This document shows positions 8,483 to 15,507 of a DNA stretch of 64,000 bases, piece by piece; positions within the stretch are counted from its first letter, which is position 1; each line of letters starts with the position of its first letter. Below the pieces are notes generated by a model. That model saw nothing but the letters and a program-made list of their open reading frames with translations, was not told where the DNA came from and did not search any database. Where the stretch lies: the NCBI RefSeq assembly GCF_009617595.1, contig NZ_WIXK01000001.1, positions 1 to 64,000 of the forward strand, in the 5' to 3' direction. The position numbers and the translations under genes are program-made. This DNA comes from Tritonibacter aquimaris (GTDB lineage: Bacteria > Pseudomonadota > Alphaproteobacteria > Rhodobacterales > Rhodobacteraceae).

Positions 8483-8917
8483 TTATGCAGCGGCCATACG
8501 GGTGAAACTTGCAAGGAATTCGCGCACTAGCCCGCGCACCTTTGGGCAATCTCCACGTTCAGGGCTGTTCATTGGCAAAAGCGTGTCAATTGACATCACC
8601 GCCTCATGTGCCTGTTGTGGTAGCTGTTCGGGGTAAAATAGGCTCATCTTCCAGTCGGGGAAGGCGCGGGTTTTGATCTCGCTGCTAGAGAGCAGCCGCA
8701 TGCCGCCGTGGCGGGTATCTTGCTGGATGCGGGCGAAACAATGATCCACCGCGGTTTCGGGACCTTCGAGCACCTGAAAGAAACGCCCCTGCATAAAGAT
8801 TAGCAACCCGGTGAGCCCGGCGCTTTTGTTGCGTTCCTGGGCGCGGGCAACCATTGCGGCAACTTCGTTATGGGACATGTTGCGGGTCAGTTGGCTCAGA
8901 TAAATCAATCTATGCAT
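8483..8917 (-). CDS. BLUF-domain blue-light sensor
   Basis: 144 residues, a stand-alone BLUF (flavin-binding blue-light) domain with a short C-terminal extension. The flavin-photocycle residues are all present: Tyr6 (RLIYLS), Asn30 (ERNKSAGLTG), Gln48 (RFFQVLEGP), and Trp89 with Met91 (DWKMSLF). The DTRHGGMRLL segment is also typical. Proteins of this length act through a partner rather than a fused output domain; no obvious partner such as a regulator or cyclic-dinucleotide enzyme is adjacent. It lies 50 bases upstream of the oxidase gene on the same strand, so co-transcription is possible. Confidence 0.92.
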   Translation of the reverse strand: MHRLIYLSQLTRNMSHNEVAAMVARAQERNKSAGLTGLLIFMQGRFFQVLEGPETAVDHCFARIQQDTRHGGMRLLSSSEIKTRAFPDWKMSLFYPEQLPQQAHEAVMSIDTLLPMNSPERGDCPKVRGLVREFLASFTRMAAA

Positions 8918-9139
8918 AGGGCCTCCAAATTATGTGTTGCTGCGGGATTCTCCGGCTGTGATGTGTTGTGAATTCAGTTTAAGGGGAAAACGCAGGCGTT
9001 GCGTGCGCGTAAAAGGCGAGCGCAGCCCCCTTTCGTACAAGGGCGCATACAGAAGTAGGTGTCTTTGTGCGCGCCGGGCGCGATGTATTGCGCGTGATGC
9101 TGGACTATCAGATGGGCGGGCCGGGCAGCAGGCTGGTGA

Positions 9140-9778
9140 TCAGGACACTGTTAGCGTGTCCGGATCCCAGGATAGATCGAGGCTGAGCGTCAGCCGATGG
9201 ATGCGTTTGTGCAGACTGGGTTCATTCACGCGGGTGGACCAGCGTCTGAGCGGGATGACCCAGCTGTCACCCAGCCCATCGATCAGCACAAATTGCGGTT
9301 TGCCGTCCCGCGTGCCAAGCACCACATTATCCGCATTCAGATCATTTACACGTACGTGATATTTAAACATATCGCGCGCGAACTGGTTCAAAAGCTCCAT
9401 ATGCGGCGCCAGTTCGCCGTGCGCTACCAGTGATTTGAGTGTGGGCGCCGTGTTCTTATCCCCCATCTGAATGCGTTCACAGACCATGCCAAGACCCATG
9501 TCTGTTTCCACCAATCCCCATTGGTGGGCTAGCGGCGGATTAAGTTCTGGGTTTTTTAGCTCAACCATTGTGCGCAGGTAGCTGTCGTATTCGCGAAATA
9601 GGAAGCGATACAGGGTCATCGGGAATCGTCGACGGATAACCCCCTTTAACCCTTTGCGATTTCTCTTCCGGTCCAGGCTGTGGAGGACTTTGATCAGGCG
9701 GTCCTTGCGACCCGGAAAAATATATACGCTGCGATTGCCGCCGCGGGCGATGGGGGACGAGTTTGAGAGAACAATCAT
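9140..9778 (-). CDS. YrbL-like (PhoP-network) protein with kinase-like fold
   Basis: 212 residues from the ATG at 9778. Matching YrbL features are SPIARGGNRSVYIFPG with DRLIKVL (nucleotide-loop-like segment and lysine), an EYDSYLR helix, WGLVETDMGLGMVCERI, NDLNADNVVLGTRDG (catalytic-loop-like), and VLIDGLGDSWVIPLRRWS. The role of the family is unknown; YrbL takes its name from PhoP control in enterobacteria. An upstream in-frame ATG at 9868 would add 30 residues unlike the family, so the inner start was chosen, although no strong ribosome site is visible at either. Confidence 0.72.
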   Translation of the reverse strand: MIVLSNSSPIARGGNRSVYIFPGRKDRLIKVLHSLDRKRNRKGLKGVIRRRFPMTLYRFLFREYDSYLRTMVELKNPELNPPLAHQWGLVETDMGLGMVCERIQMGDKNTAPTLKSLVAHGELAPHMELLNQFARDMFKYHVRVNDLNADNVVLGTRDGKPQFVLIDGLGDSWVIPLRRWSTRVNEPSLHKRIHRLTLSLDLSWDPDTLTVS

Positions 9779-9942
9779 GTTGCAATAGCTGGTTCGAAGT
9801 TTGTTTTGTAAGTGAAACACACAAAAAACGAGGGGGTGCGACCGGATAGCGCGAGTGGCGAGGGTCAAAAATTACAAATGTCACATATTTGATACATTTA
9901 TATGAGCCAGCCGATCACGCCTTTTGTGCAATGACAATTTTC

Positions 9943-9957
9943 GAACAAAGAAAGAAC
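9943..9957 (+). promoter_or_regulatory. Alphaproteobacterial LexA box (GAAC-N7-GAAC)
   Basis: GAAC at 9943-9946 and GAAC at 9954-9957 are separated by exactly seven bases. This direct repeat is the LexA operator of alphaproteobacteria such as Rhodobacter and Caulobacter. It ends 40 bases before the uvrD start, the right place for SOS repression of a repair helicase. Confidence 0.7.
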
Positions 9958-9997
9958 AAGTCTTCACCTTCGCGTTCATGCGCTGTAGTTTATCTTC

Positions 9998-12388
9998 ATG
10001 AGCAGCTTTGACGAAATGGACGCCTTTGAGGGCGCATCGCTTTCCACCCGCGCTATGGCGGCGCGGCCTACGCCTTATCTTGATGGGCTGAACCCGGCCC
10101 AGCGGGAGGCAGTGGAATGTCTGGATGGACCTGTGCTGATGCTTGCAGGCGCGGGCACAGGCAAGACCAAGGCGTTGACGACGCGGATTGTGCATCTGCT
10201 CAACACCAATAGTGCGCGCCCGAATGAGATTCTGGCGGTGACCTTCACCAATAAAGCTGCGCGTGAGATGAAAGAGCGCGTCGGCAATATGCTGGGGGGC
10301 GCGATTGAAGGCGTGCCGTGGCTTGGCACTTTCCATTCTATCTGTGTGAAAATCCTGCGCCGCCATGCTGAATTGATCGCAATGGATGACAGCAATGGGG
10401 TGATTGAGGATGCGCGACCTGCGCTGCATCTGAAATCAAACTTCACCATTCTCGACACCGATGATCAGGTGCGATTGTTGAAGCAGCTCATTCAGGCCAA
10501 CGGTATTGATGATAAACGCTGGCCCGCGCGCGCGCTTGCCAGTGTGATTGATGATTGGAAAAACCGCGCGTTGACGCCGGATCGGGTGCCAACGGCTGAT
10601 GCGGGTGCGTTTAACAACAAGGGCCCCGATCTTTATAAACAGTATCAGCGTCGGCTGCTTGAACTGAATGCAGTCGATTTTGGTGATTTGCTGCTGCATG
10701 TGGTGACGATTTTCCAGACCCATGCGGATGTGCTGACGCAGTATCAGCGCTGGTTCCGCTATATCATGGTGGACGAATATCAAGATACCAACGTGGCGCA
10801 GTATCTGTGGCTGCGCCTGCTGGCGAGCGCCCATCACAATATCTGCTGCGTTGGCGATGATGATCAGTCGATCTATGGCTGGCGCGGTGCCGAAGTGGGC
10901 AATATCTTACGGTTTGAAAAGGATTTTCCTGGCGCAAAGACCGTGCGGCTGGAGCAGAACTATCGATCAACCGCGCATATTCTGGCGGCGGCCTCCAATG
11001 TGATCCGGGGCAATCAGGGGCGGCTGGGCAAGGAGCTATGGACCGCGGCAGAAGGCGGCGAGAAAGTGCGCCTGATCGGCCATTGGGACGGTGAAGAGGA
11101 GGCGCGTTGGATCGGTGAAGAAATCGAATCCATGCAGCGCGGCAGCCGTGGCGTGCGCCCAATGGGTTTGAACCAAATGGCGATTCTGGTGCGTGCATCG
11201 CATCAGATGCGCGCCTTTGAAGATCGTTTTCTGACCATTGGTCTGCCATACCGCGTCATTGGTGGCCCGCGGTTTTATGAGCGGTTGGAAATTCGCGATG
11301 CCATGGCCTATTTCCGGGTGGTGACATCGCCCGATGATGGGCTGGCATTTGAACGGATCGTCAACACGCCAAAACGCGGCCTTGGCAATAAGGCGCAGCA
11401 GACCATTCAGAATACCGCGCGCGAAAATGGCGTGTCTTTGGTGGAAGGGGCGCGGATCGCAGTTGAGAGCGGGTTGATCAAGGGCAAGGGCGGCGCGGCT
11501 TTGCGCACACTTGTCGATGATATCGCGCGCTGGGGCCGGATGGCGGGGGATGGGGGTGTCACCCATATGGAGCTCGCTGAAATCATCCTGGATGAAAGCG
11601 GCTACACCACCATGTGGCAAAACGACAAAACGCCCGAGGCTCCGGGGCGGCTTGAAAATCTGAAGGAACTGGTCAAGGCGTTGGAATCTTTTGAAAACCT
11701 GCAAGGGTTTTTGGAGCACGTCAGCCTGGTTATGGACAATGACAAACAGGATGCTGAGGAGAAAGTCAGCATTATGACCCTCCATGCCGCCAAAGGTCTG
11801 GAGTTCCCTGCGGTGTTTTTGCCCGGCTGGGAAGATGGGCTGTTTCCGTCGCAGCGTTCGATGGATGAAAGCGGCCTTAAGGGGCTCGAAGAAGAGCGGC
11901 GGCTGGCCTATGTGGGCATTACCCGCGCCGAAGAGGTTTGCACAATTTCATTTGCGGGCAATCGCCGGGTGTTTGGCCAGTGGCAATCACAGCTTCCGTC
12001 GCGTTTTGTCGATGAGCTGCCGGAGGACCATGTAGAGGTACTGACACCACCGGGCCTCTATGGGGGTGGCTATGGCGCAGCGGCGCCTGCTGCCTCGTCA
12101 ATCGATCAGCGGGTTGCGGATGCGGATGCCTATAATTCGCCGGGCTGGAAGCGCATGCGTGCGCGTGCTGGCAGCCATGAAACATCAACTTCACCCAGCA
12201 AAAAGCCGGTGATTGAGCTGAGCGCGGTTGCGTCCTTTACCCTGGGGGATCGGGTGTTTCACCAGAAATTCGGCTATGGCGCAGTGATTGGTATCGAGGG
12301 CGACAAGCTTGAGGTCGATTTTGAAAAGGCAGGCGTCAAAAAAGTGGTGTCGCGCTTTGTGAGTTCGGACGGGGACGTGCCGTTTTAA
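9998..12388 (+). CDS. uvrD: UvrD/PcrA-type DNA helicase II
   Basis: A 796-residue superfamily 1A helicase that unwinds DNA 3'-5' in nucleotide-excision and mismatch repair. After a Q-motif (LNPAQREAVE) come Walker A AGAGTGKT (50-57), TFTNKAAREMKER (Ia), Walker B MVDEYQDTN, GDDDQSIYGWRGA (III), LEQNYRST (IV), MTLHAAKGLEF (V) and AYVGITRAEE (VI). The C-terminal 60 residues (GDRVFHQKFGYGAVIGIEGDKLEVDF) form the Tudor-like domain that binds RNA polymerase in PcrA/UvrD. Monocistronic, with a LexA box in front and a strong terminator behind. Confidence 0.96.
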   Translation: MSSFDEMDAFEGASLSTRAMAARPTPYLDGLNPAQREAVECLDGPVLMLAGAGTGKTKALTTRIVHLLNTNSARPNEILAVTFTNKAAREMKERVGNMLGGAIEGVPWLGTFHSICVKILRRHAELIAMDDSNGVIEDARPALHLKSNFTILDTDDQVRLLKQLIQANGIDDKRWPARALASVIDDWKNRALTPDRVPTADAGAFNNKGPDLYKQYQRRLLELNAVDFGDLLLHVVTIFQTHADVLTQYQRWFRYIMVDEYQDTNVAQYLWLRLLASAHHNICCVGDDDQSIYGWRGAEVGNILRFEKDFPGAKTVRLEQNYRSTAHILAAASNVIRGNQGRLGKELWTAAEGGEKVRLIGHWDGEEEARWIGEEIESMQRGSRGVRPMGLNQMAILVRASHQMRAFEDRFLTIGLPYRVIGGPRFYERLEIRDAMAYFRVVTSPDDGLAFERIVNTPKRGLGNKAQQTIQNTARENGVSLVEGARIAVESGLIKGKGGAALRTLVDDIARWGRMAGDGGVTHMELAEIILDESGYTTMWQNDKTPEAPGRLENLKELVKALESFENLQGFLEHVSLVMDNDKQDAEEKVSIMTLHAAKGLEFPAVFLPGWEDGLFPSQRSMDESGLKGLEEERRLAYVGITRAEEVCTISFAGNRRVFGQWQSQLPSRFVDELPEDHVEVLTPPGLYGGGYGAAAPAASSIDQRVADADAYNSPGWKRMRARAGSHETSTSPSKKPVIELSAVASFTLGDRVFHQKFGYGAVIGIEGDKLEVDFEKAGVKKVVSRFVSSDGDVPF

Positions 12389-12427
12389 GCGTCAAGCAGG
12401 CTGAAGTACGATTTTTAACACAATGCG

Positions 12428-12454
12428 CCCGCCGGTTTCGGCGGGTGTTTTTTT
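12428..12454 (+). terminator. Rho-independent terminator of uvrD
   Basis: CCCGCCG (12428-12434) pairs with CGGCGGG (12439-12445) around a four-base loop, followed by TG and a run of seven T. It begins 40 bases after the uvrD stop. Confidence 0.92.
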
Positions 12455-12510
12455 GGTGCTACCGCAGGGCGGAAGCAGGCACGCATTTGGCTGAGGGGAA
12501 GGCATAAAAA

Positions 12511-12547
12511 AACGGCGGCACCAGGGAGGAGGAGGGGTGCCGCCGTT
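12511..12547 (-). ncRNA. CcsR-like sRNA hairpin, fourth (distal); also the array terminator
   Basis: On the minus strand a 12-base-pair perfect stem (arms at 12536-12547 and 12511-12522) closes a loop containing CCCUCCUCCUCCCUG. Seven A on the plus strand at 12506-12512 give a U-run right after the stem, so it also ends transcription. It is the last of four hairpins downstream of the DUF1127 gene. Confidence 0.8.
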
Positions 12548-12554
12548 CTTTGTA

Positions 12555-12587
12555 ACATCAGAGCAAGGGAGGAGGAGGCCCTGATGT
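12555..12587 (-). ncRNA. CcsR-like sRNA hairpin, third
   Basis: On the minus strand ACAUCAGGGC (12578-12587) pairs with GCUCUGAUGU (12555-12564), ten pairs with one G-U wobble. The wobble forms only in minus-strand RNA, which fixes the orientation. The loop carries CUCCUCCUCCC. Confidence 0.8.
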
Positions 12588-12614
12588 ATGTCTGGCCAAT
12601 TGGCCGTAGTAGGG

Positions 12615-12653
12615 AGCGGCGACATCAGGGAGGAGGAGGAGGATGTCGCCGCT
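12615..12653 (-). ncRNA. CcsR-like sRNA hairpin, second
   Basis: A 12-base-pair perfect stem (AGCGGCGACAUC with its complement; arms at 12642-12653 and 12615-12626) has a loop carrying CUCCUCCUCCUCCCU. A separate palindrome GGCCAATTGGCC lies between this hairpin and the third (12594-12605) and may mark a spacer or processing site. Confidence 0.82.
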
Positions 12654-12658
12654 GAAAA

Positions 12659-12687
12659 CAGACCCAAGGGAGGAGGAGGAGGGCCTG
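12659..12687 (-). ncRNA. CcsR-like sRNA hairpin, first (next to the DUF1127 gene)
   Basis: In minus-strand RNA, CAGGCCC (12681-12687) pairs with GGGUCUG (12659-12665) with one G-U wobble, which again works only on this strand. The loop contains UCCUCCUCCUCCC. It starts eight bases after the DUF1127 stop, so it is on the same transcript. In R. sphaeroides the four CcsR RNAs are processed from the ccaF1 mRNA 3' end. Confidence 0.8.
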
Positions 12688-12695
12688 ATCTCTAT

Positions 12696-12905
12696 TTAAA
12701 TACCGTCGTAGGCCGCCTCAAGTGCGACACGTTTGATCATGCTCCGGTGTAGGCCAAGATCTGCCAATTCCCGGTTGCTCAGCGAACGAAGCTCATTCAA
12801 CGCAGTGCGGTATGTGCGAAAGGCTTTCAACTTCTTGATAGCGATATCCAGAACTGAGTTGCCTGCAGGGGCTTTCAGGGAGCTATGTTGAAGTGCGGTG
12901 GCCAT
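12696..12905 (-). CDS. ccaF1: DUF1127 small RNA-binding protein, CcaF1 homologue
   Basis: A 69-residue basic protein. The C-terminal half is the DUF1127 domain: FRTYRTALNELRSLSNRELADLGLHRSMIKRVALEAAY. In R. sphaeroides the equivalent protein CcaF1 binds RNA and affects sRNA maturation and RNA turnover, and its gene is co-transcribed with the CcsR1-4 sRNAs under RpoHI/RpoHII stress control. The same order is seen here: gene first, then four hairpins with CCUCCUCCC loops, then a terminator. The assignment therefore rests on both the domain and the context. Confidence 0.88.
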   Translation of the reverse strand: MATALQHSSLKAPAGNSVLDIAIKKLKAFRTYRTALNELRSLSNRELADLGLHRSMIKRVALEAAYDGI

Positions 12906-12949
12906 TTCGACGTGTCCGTTGTGTTGTCTTGCGTTCGTTTGTTGAGACT

Positions 12950-12977
12950 AAGATAGCCGATTGCTGCGGCTGCACAA
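12950..12977 (-). promoter_or_regulatory. Possible promoter of the ccaF1-ccsR transcript
   Basis: On the minus strand TTGTGC (12972-12977) and TATCTT (12950-12955) are spaced by 16 bases, about 45 bases before the start codon. The boxes could suit a housekeeping or heat-shock sigma factor; the sequence alone does not decide. Confidence 0.35.
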
Positions 12978-13190
12978 TGGATGAGTCAACAAGCCCGCTA
13001 TGCGCAAAATGCATGGGTTGTTTATTCAAAGTATCGAATAAATTCGAAGAATAGCTTCGTTTCATTCCAAAAGATGAGTTTTGGCTAAATATTTGACAGC
13101 CCAATTTGGCCAAACCCAAATTCTTGCAAATTTGGTGTCTTGGGTCTTGTGCGGTGACAGATTATATGAGCCAAAACCCAGGAGAGCACT

Positions 13191-14267
13191 GTGGCAAAAT
13201 TGGAAGACCTGATTCGAGATGTTCTGGAAAACCTGCCGTTTCCCGGTGACGGGGGCTTGGTTTCCAATGATGTGCTGCGGGCGCTGCGGGCCGAAGATGG
13301 TAAGGTCAGCATGGTGTTTGAGGCGCCGAGTGCCAAAATCGCCGAGCTGATGGAGCCTTTGCGGCGCGGGGCCGAAGCGGCTGTGCTGTCGCTTGAGGGC
13401 GTGAGTTCCGTCTCTATTGTAATGACGGCGCATCAAGGTGAGGCTGAGCAGCCTGCCGCCGCTCCGCAGTTGCGCCTTGGCCGCCACATGCAGACCCAGC
13501 GCGGGCCGATGCGTCCGTCGGGGGTTAAGCGCCTTATTGCGATTGGGTCTGGCAAGGGCGGGGTTGGTAAATCCACGGTGAGTTCCAATCTTGCGGTGGC
13601 GCTGGCGCGTCAGGGGCGCAAGGTGGGGCTGTTGGATGCTGATATATATGGGCCAAGCCAGCCGCGGATGATGGGGGTGCAGGGGCAGCTCTCATTGGGG
13701 GATAATCAAAACATCAATCCGGTGCAGGCCCATGGGGTGACTGTGATGTCGATTGGCATGATGGTTGAGGAAGATGAGGCCGTCATCTGGCGTGGGCCGA
13801 TGCTGAAAGGTGCAATGCAGCAGATGCTGACCCAGGTGAACTGGGGAGAGCTTGATGTGTTGTTGGTGGATCTGCCACCGGGCACTGGTGATGTGCAGCT
13901 GACCCTATGTGGCAAATCCGATTTGGATGGGGCGATTGTGGTTAGTACGCCGCAGGACGTGGCCCTGATTGATGCGCGCAAGGCGCTGACGATGTTTGAA
14001 AAGCTGCGCACCCCGGTGCTTGGTATGATTGAGAACATGTCCCATTTCTGCTGCCCGGATTGTGGTGGCGAATATCACATCTTTGGCCATGGTGGTGTTG
14101 CGGATGCGGCCGAAGAGCTGGACCTGCCATTGCTGGCCATGTTGCCGATTGATCTGGAAACCCGGCTTGCCGGGGATCAGGGGCGTCCCGTTGCGCTGGA
14201 AGATGGCGCTATGGGGCGCGCCTATATGCAGATGGCGCAGAAGCTGATCAAAGACGGCGTTCTGTAG
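13191..14267 (+). CDS. mrp: Mrp/ApbC-type iron-sulfur cluster carrier ATPase
   Basis: 358 residues. An N-terminal MIP18/DUF59-like domain (about 1-80) precedes a ParA/MinD-type ATPase with deviant Walker A GSGKGGVGKS (119-128), DADIYGPSQPRMMG, LLVDLPPGTGDVQLTL and VSTPQDVALIDARKA. A Cys-x2-Cys motif (FCCPDCGGEYHIFG) is the cluster-binding site in this family. It transfers Fe-S clusters to apoproteins. The start is GTG at 13191, chosen because AGGAGA lies eight bases upstream and the product begins MAKLEDLIRDVL as in relatives. It is divergent from ccaF1. Confidence 0.93.
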   Translation: MAKLEDLIRDVLENLPFPGDGGLVSNDVLRALRAEDGKVSMVFEAPSAKIAELMEPLRRGAEAAVLSLEGVSSVSIVMTAHQGEAEQPAAAPQLRLGRHMQTQRGPMRPSGVKRLIAIGSGKGGVGKSTVSSNLAVALARQGRKVGLLDADIYGPSQPRMMGVQGQLSLGDNQNINPVQAHGVTVMSIGMMVEEDEAVIWRGPMLKGAMQQMLTQVNWGELDVLLVDLPPGTGDVQLTLCGKSDLDGAIVVSTPQDVALIDARKALTMFEKLRTPVLGMIENMSHFCCPDCGGEYHIFGHGGVADAAEELDLPLLAMLPIDLETRLAGDQGRPVALEDGAMGRAYMQMAQKLIKDGVL

Positions 14268-14305
14268 CGCATTGTGGCCCACGTCTGTGCGATGTGCGGC
14301 GCTGG

Positions 14306-14320
14306 TCCCATGATTTCCCC
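14306..14320 (-). promoter_or_regulatory. MraZ-box-like repeat pair (cluster A)
   Basis: Plus-strand TCCCA (14306-14310) and TCCCC (14316-14320) are exactly ten bases apart, which reads as TGGGN repeats on the minus strand with a five-base spacer. It is farthest from mraZ and the weakest match by position. Confidence 0.4.
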
Positions 14321-14348
14321 ATGAAACCTTGGTATTTTGTCTCGGTTT

Positions 14349-14402
14349 TGGGAATTCATGGGATCCATGGGAATTCATGGGCCAATTGGGGCTGAGTTGG
14401 GC
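14349..14402 (+). promoter_or_regulatory. MraZ-box-like repeat cluster B, six TGGGN units
   Basis: TGGGN starts at 14349, 14359, 14368, 14378, 14387 and 14398, spacings 10, 9, 10, 9 and 11. The first four are embedded in repeated GGAATTCATGGG/ATCCATGGG text. The near-helical periodicity fits binding by the ring-shaped MraZ oligomer. Confidence 0.55.
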
Positions 14403-14481
14403 CGTAGGGGTGAATTCGCGCTCTAATTTTCAAAACGAATCACTTCGGATCGCATTTTTGCATCGCTATGCCCTGTGTTTT

Positions 14482-14496
14482 TGGGAACACATGGAG
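14482..14496 (+). promoter_or_regulatory. Degenerate MraZ-box-like pair (cluster C)
   Basis: TGGGA (14482-14486) is followed ten bases later by TGGAG (14492-14496). One unit is imperfect, so this is the least certain of the clusters. Confidence 0.3.
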
Positions 14497-14544
14497 AACA
14501 CGTGCGGAGGTGCCTTGGTAGGGTGATTGCTCCTTCAGATCACG

Positions 14545-14559
14545 TGGGAATTTATGGGA
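14545..14559 (+). promoter_or_regulatory. MraZ-box-like repeat pair (cluster D)
   Basis: TGGGA-ATTTA-TGGGA: two perfect units with a five-base spacer, exactly the published MraZ operator form. Confidence 0.6.
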
Positions 14560-14713
14560 GGTTTTTGAAAGCTCTCGAATGTCTATATATCGCGTCCGTT
14601 TGCGTCGATTATACACAATAACGTGTATGTCGAAAGAATCGGAGCCTTGTGAGTCAAATATCTATCCAAATTTAAAGGCGACTCCGGTCATTTTCTGAAA
14701 ATAAAGGTTGTCA

Positions 14714-14738
14714 TCCCATTAATTCCCATAGTATCCCT
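14714..14738 (-). promoter_or_regulatory. MraZ operator, three repeats, promoter-proximal (cluster E)
   Basis: Plus-strand TCCCA (14714), TCCCA (14724) and TCCCT (14734) sit at exact ten-base steps, so the minus strand reads AGGGA-N5-TGGGA-N5-TGGGA. MraZ binds direct TGGGN repeats separated by five bases. The cluster overlaps a plausible -35/-10 pair, consistent with autorepression of the mraZ operon. Confidence 0.7.
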
Positions 14739-15000
14739 TATTCATCGACTGAGACGGAGAGCAGGGGCATCTAAACGACCCCGACCACAATAATAAGCAG
14801 GTTTCATACAGGCCTTCGCTTTCATCGAAAAACAAGAGATCCGGCGCGCGGGCGAGCAGACATCCCCCCAGGTGGCGCGCGCAGTCGGACACCCCGCTCA
14901 GCGGGACGTGGAGGCGGGTTGATCAGTGGCAGCAGATCAACTCGCCCCTTTTAATTTTGGGGGACGGGACAGCGCGAAGCGCGAACGAAGGAGCGGTCTT

Positions 15001-15495
15001 TTGGGTCGCATGTTCAGAGGCGAAGGCCACCATAAGGTGGACACGAAGGGGCGGGTGTCGATTCCGGCCTCCTTTCGCCGTGTGCTCGAAGCTGCTGACC
15101 CAAATTGGCAATCCGGTGATAATCCAGAGCTTGTGATCGTCTATGGTGACGAGCGCCGCAAGTTTCTTGAGGTTTACACCATCGAAGCCATCAATGAGGT
15201 GGATGAAAAGATTGCAGCCTTGCCGCGCGGCTCCATGCAGCGCAAGATGTTGCATCGCATGTTCCATGGCCAGTCCTTCCCTACAACTGTGGATGAGACC
15301 GGACGCCTGGTTCTGCCCGCCAAGCTGCGCAACAAAATCGAACTGGAAAAAGAAGCCTTTTTCATTGCAGCCGGTGACACGTTCCAGATTTGGAATCCGG
15401 ACGTCTATGAAGCCGAAGAACTGGCGCAAAGCGAAAAATGGATGGAAGAGCTGCCCGAGGACTTTGATCCAACGGAGTTCCTGGATGGTATCTGA
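15001..15495 (+). CDS. mraZ: Transcriptional regulator MraZ
   Basis: 164 residues from TTG at 15001, within the usual MraZ range. Two SpoVT/AbrB-like halves are visible: FRGEGHHKVDTKGRVSIPASFR, and later TVDETGRLVLPAKLR. MraZ is a DNA-binding repressor of its own operon. The start is inferred: AAGGAG (14988-14993) is seven bases before this TTG, which gives MLGRMFRGEG. The ATG at 15010 is also possible, and a GTG at 14926 would add 25 residues without family resemblance. It is the first gene of the division cluster; rsmH follows 12 bases after its stop. Confidence 0.93.
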   Translation: MGRMFRGEGHHKVDTKGRVSIPASFRRVLEAADPNWQSGDNPELVIVYGDERRKFLEVYTIEAINEVDEKIAALPRGSMQRKMLHRMFHGQSFPTTVDETGRLVLPAKLRNKIELEKEAFFIAAGDTFQIWNPDVYEAEELAQSEKWMEELPEDFDPTEFLDGI

Positions 15496-15507
15496 GGGAA
15501 TTAAGTG

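Larger units (their letters stand above)
14268..15000. other. Long regulatory leader before mraZ
   Basis: 733 bases without a convincing gene. It contains five clusters of TGGGN repeats at about ten-base spacing (listed separately), AT-rich stretches around 14600-14720, and a small hairpin CCCGC/GCGGG near 14893-14905. A possible promoter TTGTCA (14708-14713) and TATCCC (14732-14737), spacing 18, overlaps the last repeat cluster. Confidence 0.6.

Noticed and set aside
9792-9806. GTTC-N7-GTTT before the YrbL-like gene as a LexA box
   Set aside because: One mismatch in a core position and no SOS logic for this gene; kept below threshold.
12520-12685. GGAGGAGGAGG repeats as a possible CRISPR or tandem repeat
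   Set aside because: The repeated part is only the hairpin loop; flanking stems differ and pair with themselves. There is no spacer regularity and no cas gene, so the sRNA explanation fits better.
14329-14526. A 65-codon frame in the mraZ leader
   Set aside because: It is produced by the TGGGA repeat text and has no protein-like character.
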